From an uncultured Clostridia bacterium (GTDB taxonomy: Bacteria; Bacillota; Clostridia; Christensenellales; UBA1242): a stretch of 6,481 nt of DNA. The notes beneath the pieces are model-generated. The model was given only the letters and a program-made list of their open reading frames with translations, did not search any database and had not been told where the DNA came from. Position 1 is the stretch's first letter. Each line of letters opens with the position of its first letter. Of this stretch, positions 1-4,886 are shown one piece after another. The stretch lies in assembly GCA_944372595.1 (NCBI GenBank), contig CALVZT010000041.1, forward strand, positions 1 through 6,481. Reading direction: 5' to 3'. The translations under genes and the position numbers were made by a program.

Positions 1-116
1 AAAAAACCACCTTGTTCAATAATTTTGATGTCAACATCTTCTTGAGCTTTTCCTAATTCTTTTAATCCTTTTTCAATCGCTTGTTGGACATTTTTACCTG
101 TAAATTCTTTTTTCAT
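1..116 (-). CDS. jag: Jag/KhpB RNA-binding protein, N-terminal fragment (partial at window edge)
   Basis: The minus-strand reading frame starts at an ATG at 114-116 and stays open to the window edge, giving 38 codons that begin MKKEFTGKNVQQAIEKGLKE. This matches the N-terminal Jag_N domain: a short beta strand, then a helix of the type 'A-I-E-K-G-L-K-E-L-G', then an acidic 'EDVDIKIIEQGGF' strand. In complete Jag/KhpB (EloR) proteins this domain precedes KH and R3H single-strand nucleic-acid-binding domains; here those lie outside the window. The family binds RNA and has been linked to cell-wall elongation control in Gram-positive cocci. The gene follows yidC with 9 nt between the yidC stop and the ATG, and its ribosome binding site (AGGGGG, 122-127) overlaps the yidC TAG stop, so translational coupling is likely. 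The identification rests on the domain start plus conserved synteny with yidC. Confidence 0.85.
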   Translation of the reverse strand, partial: MKKEFTGKNVQQAIEKGLKELGKAQEDVDIKIIEQGGF

Positions 117-125
117 TTTTTCCCC

Positions 126-1214
126 CTATCTTTTATAACTAACTTGTATTTTTTCTTGACGTTTCTTTTCTTCTTTCTCATCTAATTTTCTGACAATCAA
201 CATAACAAGTGGAGTAAGAGCTGTCGTAATTAATGAGCTTGTAAATATATAGATTGAAAATGCTGCGTTACTTGTTAATGAGAATATTGCCATAATTACA
301 GGTAATATAAACATCATCGCTTTACCCATACCTGGCATGGCTTGTTCTGGTTGATTTTTATTTTTCTTTTGTTTCATCGAAATTCTCATTAACCATTGTG
401 ATAGAAAACTTACACCAACAACCAATATTGTCATTATATAATAACCATTACCACCACTAAATGAGTCTTTGAGTGGATTCATTATTATCTCGTATTCTTG
501 TTTTGCCAATTCCTTTTCTTCGTCACTTTCAAACTTAATTTGTGCATCACGAACGTATTCATCAAAACTTGCAATAACGGATATTTGTGTGTCAGAACGC
601 CAAATATTTTTTATCCATAACCAACTGTCTTTAATATCGTCAAATTTATCTATGACACTTTTGTTTGTTTGTTGTATCAACGCTTGTCCTTCTTCTGTTT
701 GTTGAAGTTCGTTAATTTTTGTAACAAGTTCCTCAGCAGTTACTTCGTCAACATTTTTGTCAGTAATTATTTGAGATATGTATGTTTCTTTTAAAATATT
801 ATATTGCTCTTGCGCTTTAAAGTAAGATATATTTCTTAATCCATTATAGAATGTTATAAATATAACCAAGGTCAATATCATATTTACTAACATTATTATA
901 CAAGAACCAAAAATGTTGTAATTATTTTTTTTGTATAATTCCATTTGTTTTTGGTTAAGTATTTGTTTATTTGCTCCGTATTGTTTTTGTAATTTTGCAA
1001 GTTCTGGTGCGAGCATTGCTTGCATTTTTGTATTTTTCATAGCGACTCTGCGTTGCATAAAATCAAGTGGGGACATTATTAATTTTAATACAATAGTAAG
1101 TACTACAATTGCCCATGCGTAATTAGTAATACCATCGTAAAAAACTTTAATAAAAAATTCCCACATACCTTTTGGCCAACTAACAGTAGTAAGTAGTGTA
1201 TTTATAAAACCCAT
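126..1214 (-). CDS. yidC: YidC/Oxa1/SpoIIIJ membrane protein insertase
   Basis: The 362-residue product inserts and folds membrane proteins, alone or with SecYEG, in the cytoplasmic membrane. Visible order: a first core transmembrane segment at about 31-50; a cytoplasmic charged hairpin at 51-98 (QRRVAMKNTKMQAM ... LYKKNN); a second segment at 103-127; a long extracytoplasmic region at about 128-257; a third segment at 258-278; and two more at about 298-342, followed by a basic tail. I see no N-terminal signal peptide or lipobox. Oddities: the position of the conserved groove arginine of TM1 (E. coli R366) is Lys44, the usual 'NPxGGC' before TM2 reads N-I-F-G-S-C (100-105), and the outer loop is much longer than in B. 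subtilis or E. coli. The ATG start has AAGGAG at 1222-1227 with 7-nt spacing, and it overlaps the yidD stop by 13 nt. The stop is TAG. Family assignment is secure from the core and from synteny with rnpA, yidD and jag. Confidence 0.96.
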   Translation of the reverse strand: MGFINTLLTTVSWPKGMWEFFIKVFYDGITNYAWAIVVLTIVLKLIMSPLDFMQRRVAMKNTKMQAMLAPELAKLQKQYGANKQILNQKQMELYKKNNYNIFGSCIIMLVNMILTLVIFITFYNGLRNISYFKAQEQYNILKETYISQIITDKNVDEVTAEELVTKINELQQTEEGQALIQQTNKSVIDKFDDIKDSWLWIKNIWRSDTQISVIASFDEYVRDAQIKFESDEEKELAKQEYEIIMNPLKDSFSGGNGYYIMTILVVGVSFLSQWLMRISMKQKKNKNQPEQAMPGMGKAMMFILPVIMAIFSLTSNAAFSIYIFTSSLITTALTPLVMLIVRKLDEKEEKKRQEKIQVSYKR

Positions 1215-1489
1215 CTAATATCTCCTTTTATATTATCTATAACAGGATCAAATCCTGTTTTTTTATTCCAAGGATTACATCTTATAATTCTATAACACCC
1301 TTTTATAAATCCTTTACATACCCCATACTCTTTTATACTTCGCAACATATAAGAACTACAAGTTGGAGTAAATCTACAAGTATTAGGAAGTAGGGGAGAA
1401 ATACAAAATTTATAAAAATAAATTAATCCAAGTAAAATTAGTCTTATTGGGTAAGTTATAATAAAAATTATTTTGTCAAATACTTTCAA
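1202..1489 (-). CDS. yidD: YidD membrane protein insertion efficiency factor
   Basis: This 95-residue protein carries the YidD signature: a hydrophobic/amphipathic N-terminus (7-28), then Y-K-F-C-I-S-P-L-L (26-34), C-R-F-T-P-T-C-S-S-Y (38-47), G-x-x-K-G (56-60), a C-Y-R-I-I-R-C-N-P-W stretch (65-74) and F-D-P-V (80-83). Six cysteines (29, 38, 44, 58, 65, 71) are present. The family is thought to sit at the inner face of the membrane and to help YidC/Sec-dependent insertion. The start is TTG (1487-1489), preceded by AAGGCGGG; the next in-frame Met is residue 48, inside the conserved core, so the TTG start is needed. It overlaps the 3' end of rnpA by 14 nt and the start of yidC by 13 nt, in different frames, which points to one transcript and probable translational coupling. 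Confidence 0.94.
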   Translation of the reverse strand: MKVFDKIIFIITYPIRLILLGLIYFYKFCISPLLPNTCRFTPTCSSYMLRSIKEYGVCKGFIKGCYRIIRCNPWNKKTGFDPVIDNIKGDIRWVL

Positions 1490-1820
1490 TTAATCCCGCC
1501 TTATTTAATAAATAATCAACATTTTCTCTAATTTTTTCATTAGGTAAATTTTCTATTCCCATTCTGCAAACGATTACATAATTATATTTTTTATTAATAT
1601 TAGGTAATAACTCTCGCACTCTTTCGGATATTATTCGTTTTAATTTATGCCTTACAACACTATTACCAATTTTTGATGAAATGTTAAATCCAATTTTTAT
1701 AGGAGTTATTTTTGTTTTTACGAAAAACACAGCAAGATATTTAGTAAAATAACTCTCGCCTCTTTTGAATATATATTGAAACTCTTTATTTTTTTTTAAG
1801 CGATTTTGTTTGTTTAACAT
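1476..1820 (-). CDS. rnpA: Ribonuclease P protein component
   Basis: The 114-residue basic protein is the C5-type subunit that joins the catalytic RNase P RNA to mature tRNA 5' ends. The N-terminus has the family pattern N-R-L-K-K-x-x-E-F-x-x-I-F-K-R-G (6-21), followed by strands (29-47) and the RNR helix region at 50-70 (K-I-G-N-S-V-V-R-H-K-L-K-R-I-I-S-E). The C-terminus has Y-V-I-V-C-R (81-86) and a final helix. Length is normal. The RNR motif is diverged: in B. subtilis RnpA it reads R-N-R-I-K-R-L-I-R, whereas here it is R57-H58-K59-L60-K61-R62-I63-I64-S65. The start is ATG with AGGTG 7 nt upstream, and the stop is TGA, good evidence that TGA is not reassigned. It lies 58 nt downstream of rpmH, with a hairpin terminator between them, and overlaps yidD. 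Confidence 0.96.
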   Translation of the reverse strand: MLNKQNRLKKNKEFQYIFKRGESYFTKYLAVFFVKTKITPIKIGFNISSKIGNSVVRHKLKRIISERVRELLPNINKKYNYVIVCRMGIENLPNEKIRENVDYLLNKAGLIESI

Positions 1821-1836
1821 TTTACCACACCTAATT

Positions 1837-1871
1837 AAAAAAAATACTCATCAAATAAATATCGATGAGCA
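1837..1871 (-). terminator. Rho-independent terminator/attenuator between rpmH and rnpA
   Basis: Read on the minus strand just after the rpmH stop, TGCTCATC pairs with GATGAGTA (8 bp including one G-U). The stem can be extended by a G-U and an A-U pair around an A/U-rich loop, and the second arm is followed by eight U's (plus strand A tract at 1837-1844). This is the classical intrinsic terminator shape, only moderately stable. It begins 7 nt after the rpmH stop and ends 16 nt before the rnpA start, with no obvious new promoter between. I infer partial termination that gives more rpmH than rnpA message. Confidence 0.8.
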
Positions 1872-1878
1872 TTCTGGG

Positions 1879-2013
1879 TTATGCTGATAATTTCGCTCTG
1901 CCTCTATTTCTTCTTCTTTTTAAAACTTTTCTACCATTCTTTGTTGCCATTCTTTTTCTAAAACCATGGACTTTTTGTCTTTTTCTTTTATTTGGCTGAT
2001 ATGTCCTTTTCAT
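1879..2013 (-). CDS. rpmH: 50S ribosomal protein L34
   Basis: The 44-residue, highly basic protein begins M-K-R-T-Y-Q-P-N-K-R-K-R and continues with H-G-F-R-K-R-M-A-T-K-N-G-R-K-V-L and R-G-R-A-K-L-S-A, matching L34 along its whole length. L34 is a small structural protein of the large ribosomal subunit, bound to 23S rRNA. The ATG at 2011-2013 has a perfect AAGGAG (2020-2025) with 6-nt spacing, and the stop is TAA. It is the first gene of the rpmH-rnpA-yidD-yidC-jag cluster, has its own strong promoter (2055-2083), and is followed by a hairpin terminator. The neighbour upstream is dnaN, transcribed in the same direction; in the usual arrangement dnaA lies here, pointing the other way. Confidence 0.98.
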   Translation of the reverse strand: MKRTYQPNKRKRQKVHGFRKRMATKNGRKVLKRRRNRGRAKLSA

Positions 2014-2054
2014 ATTATTCTCCTTAATTGATGTTAAAAACTTAAAGCATTGTT

Positions 2055-2083
2055 ATTATAAAAAACTTTTATACTATTGTCAA
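2055..2083 (-). promoter_or_regulatory. Sigma-A promoter for rpmH operon
   Basis: On the minus strand, TTGACA (plus 2078-2083) and TATAAT (plus 2055-2060) are both perfect consensus hexamers, separated by exactly 17 nt. The predicted transcription start near 2048 gives a leader of about 35 nt before the rpmH ATG. The -35 box lies only 11 nt beyond the dnaN stop codon. I see no clear terminator for dnaN here, so dnaN transcripts may read through into rpmH. Confidence 0.88.
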
Positions 2084-2094
2084 CGTTTTTTTTG

Positions 2095-3201
2095 TTATAA
2101 ATTGTTAATTATTCTTATTGGTAAAATTAAATATAAATATTCATCACCTTCATTTGGAGTTATAACACATGGAGAAGATGGTGTATTAAATGAAATTTTA
2201 ACAAATTCATCTTCTATTGCTCTTAAACTTTCTGATATGTATCTTGTATTAAAAGCAATCATTATATCCATTCCACTTAATGAAATACTTATGTTTTCTT
2301 TAATGTTACCAATATCTGAATTAGATGTTAATGTTAATAACTTTTCTTTAACATCAAATTTGACAAAATTATTTCTATCGACCCTTGACAATATTGCAGT
2401 TCTATCAAGAGCATCTTCAAGTTGAGATTTGTTTACTAATATATTTGTTGTGAATTCTCTTGGTATAATTTGTTCATAATTAAAGAATTCACCATCAAGT
2501 AGTCTTGTTATAATTTTTGTATCATTTAAATCAACCATCAAGAAATTCTTTTGTATATAAACATTAATATCGTCTTCAACATCTTCTATTAATTTACTTA
2601 TTTCACTAAGACTTCTTGCTGGAACGACTATACTTGCTTTTGCAGTTGTTTTCTTGATTGGCATTTTTATTTTTGCAAGTCTGAATCCATCAAGCGCAAT
2701 TGATTTAATATCATTGTCTGATATTTCGAATAAACAACCTTTTAGTATTGGTCTGCTATCATCTAATGCTACTGCCATTATTGATTTATTTATTAGTGAT
2801 TTTAAATTCTTTTGTGATATTGTAAAATATTCGCCGTCCTCTATAATTTTAAGGTCAGGAAATTCTAAAATATTAAGGCATTGAACATAACTTTCACTAT
2901 CAGTATAATTTATTTTTAATCTGTTATCTATTAGTGTTAGTTCAATTTTTTCATTTGCTAATTTTTTAATAAATTCACTAAAAAATCTTCCAGGTACTAC
3001 TGTTTCTCCTTCTTCTTTTACTTCTGCTTTAATAGTTTTTTCAATTCCTAGTTCAAGGTCAGTAGCCGATAAAACTAATGTATCGTTAATTGCTGTTAAT
3101 TTGATACCTTCAAGAATAGGATTTGTTGTTTTGTTTGATATTGCCTTTATTACTTTAAGTGTTGCAACTCCAAGGTCAAGACCATCACATACTAATTGCA
3201 T
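2095..3201 (-). CDS. dnaN: DNA polymerase III beta sliding clamp
   Basis: The 368-residue product is the ring-shaped clamp that tethers DNA polymerase III and many repair proteins to DNA. Three clamp domains can be assigned at about 1-122, 127-246 and 250-368. Recognisable landmarks are N-P-I-L-E-G-I (27-33), T-V-V-P-G-R-F-F-S-E (67-76), S-R-P-I-L-K-G (149-155), A-L-D-G-F-R-L-A (169-176), R-L-L-D-G-E-F-F-N-Y-x-x-I-I-P (233-247) and the C-terminal L-I-L-P-I-R-I (359-365) that helps form the protein-binding pocket. Length is typical. The ATG at 3199-3201 has AAGGAG with 7-nt spacing. It lies downstream of dnaA on the same strand across a 185-nt spacer, and it probably has its own promoter in that spacer. 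The usual following genes (an S4-domain gene and recF) are not downstream here; rpmH is. Confidence 0.97.
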   Translation of the reverse strand: MQLVCDGLDLGVATLKVIKAISNKTTNPILEGIKLTAINDTLVLSATDLELGIEKTIKAEVKEEGETVVPGRFFSEFIKKLANEKIELTLIDNRLKINYTDSESYVQCLNILEFPDLKIIEDGEYFTISQKNLKSLINKSIMAVALDDSRPILKGCLFEISDNDIKSIALDGFRLAKIKMPIKKTTAKASIVVPARSLSEISKLIEDVEDDINVYIQKNFLMVDLNDTKIITRLLDGEFFNYEQIIPREFTTNILVNKSQLEDALDRTAILSRVDRNNFVKFDVKEKLLTLTSNSDIGNIKENISISLSGMDIMIAFNTRYISESLRAIEDEFVKISFNTPSSPCVITPNEGDEYLYLILPIRIINNL

Positions 3202-3399
3202 TGTTTATCTCCTTTTTTTTATTAAATAATCTTATCATTATTATGCATTGTGTAAATGTTGATAACTTTTATTTTTTATTAAAATAGACATATTTTGACA
3301 CTATTTTATGTTTAAAATGTATAAATTTGGTAATTTTTAATTGTTAATAAAATTGTGAAAATATAAAGAAATTATTAACATAAAAATTAGTTATCCACT
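3202..3399. other. Candidate oriC: AT-rich dnaA-dnaN spacer with DnaA-box-like nonamers
   Basis: The spacer between dnaA and dnaN is very AT-rich (about 13% G+C over 3266-3390, counted by hand) and continues into the last codons of dnaA. Box-like nonamers compared with TTATNCACA are TTATCCACT (plus, 3391-3399, overlapping the dnaA 3' end), TTATTAACA (plus, 3372-3380), TTATTAACA (minus, 3342-3350), TTATCAACA (minus, 3257-3265) and a weak ATTTACACA (minus, 3249-3257). None is a perfect TTATCCACA. On the minus strand, TAATAATGATAAG (plus 3231-3243) follows the last boxes and resembles DnaA-trio repeats next to an AT-only stretch by the dnaN ribosome binding site. Position and composition match the unwinding half of the bipartite B. 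subtilis origin. Origin function is inferred from this pattern, not shown. Confidence 0.6.
3229..3256 (-). promoter_or_regulatory. Possible dnaN promoter
   Basis: On the minus strand, TTTACA (plus 3251-3256), a 16-nt spacer and an extended -10 TGATAAGAT (hexamer at plus 3229-3234) lie just upstream of dnaN. The -10 is only a partial match. The -35 abuts the box-like TTATCAACA at 3257-3265 and overlaps ATTTACACA, so DnaA could affect dnaN transcription if these boxes are real. Confidence 0.4.
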
Positions 3400-4733
3400 T
3401 TTATCATTGCTTTTAAATCGTTAATAGTTGTTTTTAAATTATAATTTGTCTTAATAAGACTACCAACTTTATCTCTTGCATGTATTACTGTTGTATGGTC
3501 TCTTCCTCCAAATAAACTACCTATACTTGCAAGTGGTAATTCGAGTATTTCTGATATTAGATACATACATATTTGTCTAGGTTCAACTATTTCTTTATTT
3601 TTCTTCTTACCAACAAGGTCTTCTTTTTTTATATTGTAATAATTACATACAACATTAATAATCTTGTCAGCTGTTATTTTTTCTTTTGAATTATCTATGT
3701 GGTCTTTCATCGCTTCCATAGCTTCATTCATAGTTGCCGAAGGTTTGCCAAGAAGACTTGCATAAAATACTACCTTACTCAACATACCTTCAAGTTCTCT
3801 TATGTTTGTATCAATCTTTTCTGCAATAAAACTTAATACTTCATTATCAATATTGTATTTTTCTATCTGAGCTTTTTTCTGTAATATAGCAAGCCTTGTT
3901 TCAAAATCAGGTTGTTGAATATCCTGAATAAGTCCACTTGTAAAACGACTTCTTAACCTATCTTCTAATGTTGCAATCTCCTTTGGAGGTCTATCTGAAG
4001 AAATTATTATTTGTTTGTTATTTTGGTATAAATCGTTGAATGTATGAAAGAATTCTTCTTGTGTACCAGTTTTATTTGATATAAACTGTATGTCATCAAT
4101 CATTAAAACATCAACATTACGATACTTTCCTCTAAATGCTTGTAAAGAGTTGTCTTTACCAGATCTTAATGATTCAATATAATCATTTGTAAACTTTTCA
4201 CAAGTTACATATACAATATTAAGTTCTGGTCTTGTTTTTGTTAAATAATTACCAATTGCATGGAGAAGGTGTGTTTTACCAAGTCCAACTCCACCATAGA
4301 AGAATAATGGATTATATTTTATTCCTGGTTCTTCCGCAACACTTCTAGCGGCAGCATAAACAAATTGATTACTCTTTCCAACTACAAAATTGTCAAAAGA
4401 ATATTTCTCGTTAAAAAGTGATTTTTTATTTTCTTTTTGTTTGATATTATTTTTTTCAATATTTAAATTTTTGAAAAATTCTTCCTTTTCGTCTGGGGCA
4501 ATTGCAACAAATTCATCTACACCATCAAGAATTCTTTCTATTGCTGAGTTTAATTTGTCTTTATGTAATTTTAATAATTGATTTTTTGCAGTAGTAGAAG
4601 ATGCTAACAAAATTAACTTGTTATCTATAATATCAAGAGGTTCTAATGTTTTAAGCCACAAATCAAAACTAACCGCGGTTACTTCACTCTCGATTATATC
4701 CAATATTTCTTCCCATTGTTTTTTTAGATCCAT
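3387..4733 (-). CDS. dnaA: Chromosomal replication initiator protein DnaA
   Basis: The 448-residue product binds DnaA boxes at oriC, oligomerises with ATP and opens the duplex. Domain I is at about 1-80 (starting M-D-L-K-K-Q-W-E-E-I-L, with F-D-L-W-L-K), followed by a lysine-rich linker at 81-108. The AAA+ domain III (109-330) has Walker A G-G-V-G-L-G-K-T (147-154), Walker B V-L-M-I-D-D-I-Q-F (209-217), sensor 1 I-I-S-S-D-R (243-248), an arginine-finger box L-E-D-R-L-R-S-R-F (256-264) and sensor 2 around R312. Domain IV has V-E-P-R-Q-I (383-388) and the DNA-binding signature G-G-R-D-H-T-T-V-I-H-A (409-419). I chose the ATG at 4731-4733 because AAAGG lies 7 nt upstream and the protein then starts like clostridial DnaA; a TTG 21 nt upstream would need a start without a good ribosome binding site. 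The gene is divergent from recF and points toward rpmH, opposite to the usual orientation. Confidence 0.97.
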   Translation of the reverse strand: MDLKKQWEEILDIIESEVTAVSFDLWLKTLEPLDIIDNKLILLASSTTAKNQLLKLHKDKLNSAIERILDGVDEFVAIAPDEKEEFFKNLNIEKNNIKQKENKKSLFNEKYSFDNFVVGKSNQFVYAAARSVAEEPGIKYNPLFFYGGVGLGKTHLLHAIGNYLTKTRPELNIVYVTCEKFTNDYIESLRSGKDNSLQAFRGKYRNVDVLMIDDIQFISNKTGTQEEFFHTFNDLYQNNKQIIISSDRPPKEIATLEDRLRSRFTSGLIQDIQQPDFETRLAILQKKAQIEKYNIDNEVLSFIAEKIDTNIRELEGMLSKVVFYASLLGKPSATMNEAMEAMKDHIDNSKEKITADKIINVVCNYYNIKKEDLVGKKKNKEIVEPRQICMYLISEILELPLASIGSLFGGRDHTTVIHARDKVGSLIKTNYNLKTTINDLKAMIKVDN

Positions 4734-4740
4734 ACAAAAG

Positions 4741-4745
4741 CCTTT
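4741..4745 (-). promoter_or_regulatory. Ribosome binding site fixing the dnaA start
   Basis: On the minus strand, AAAGG is followed by 7 nt and then the ATG at 4733. It favours the 448-residue DnaA over a version that begins at the TTG at 4752-4754. Confidence 0.6.
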
Positions 4746-4774
4746 TATAAACAAAATATATAACTACAAATCTA

Positions 4775-4802
4775 ATTTTATCATTTTTTTGAAATAAGTC
4801 AA
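4775..4802 (-). promoter_or_regulatory. dnaA promoter with extended -10
   Basis: On the minus strand, TTGACT (plus 4797-4802) is separated by 16 nt from TAAAAT (plus 4775-4780). The -10 is preceded by TG one base upstream (TGATAAAAT), an extended -10. The predicted start near 4768 gives a leader of about 35 nt. It is back-to-back with the recF promoter, the two -35 elements being only 17 nt apart. Only one weak DnaA-box-like nonamer, TTATAAACA (plus 4745-4753), lies nearby, downstream of the start, so autoregulation by DnaA is not evident from the sequence. Confidence 0.75.
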
Positions 4803-4819
4803 CTTTAATAAAAGATTTC

Positions 4820-4848
4820 TTTACATTGAATTTGAAATATATTAAAAT
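4820..4848 (+). promoter_or_regulatory. recF promoter
   Basis: TTTACA (4820-4825), a 17-nt spacer and TAAAAT (4843-4848) give one mismatch per hexamer at ideal spacing. The predicted start near 4855 leaves a leader of about 30 nt that contains a short AT-alternating tract (about 4863-4872) and AGGA (4876-4879) before the recF ATG. Confidence 0.7.
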
Positions 4849-4886
4849 ATACAAGTAAAAATAATATATATATTTAGGAAAAAATA

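Noticed and set aside
605..613. Additional DnaA boxes inside genes, such as a near match to TTATCCA in yidC and TTATTAACA in dnaN
   Set aside because: They are isolated single sites within coding sequence, with no cluster or AT-rich unwinding region nearby.
469..705. Open frames antisense to yidC (469-705, 931-1122), dnaN (2102-2425, 2654-2884), dnaA (4390-4581) and recF (4925-5305)
   Set aside because: Each lies wholly inside a well-supported conserved gene on the other strand, has low-complexity Ser/Ile/Phe/Leu-rich translation, and shows no recognisable domain.
1476..1478. Possible reassignment of TGA to tryptophan, considered because of the extreme AT bias
   Set aside because: rnpA stops at TGA at its family's normal end, and the tryptophan codons inspected are TGG, so the standard bacterial code fits.
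2013..2095. A terminator for dnaN between dnaN and rpmH
   Set aside because: I found no G-C-containing stem followed by U's on the minus strand there; the region is taken up by the rpmH promoter and leader.
3295..3325. Plus-strand promoter-like TTGACA with TATAAA reading into dnaA antisense
   Set aside because: The spacing is 19 nt, too long, and such matches are expected by chance in DNA this AT-rich. No antisense gene or RNA structure follows.
4734..4754. TTG start extending DnaA by seven residues (M-F-I-K-G-F-C)
   Set aside because: The ATG at 4731-4733 has AAAGG at proper spacing and gives the usual DnaA N-terminus M-D-L; the TTG has no good ribosome binding site and sits in the predicted leader.
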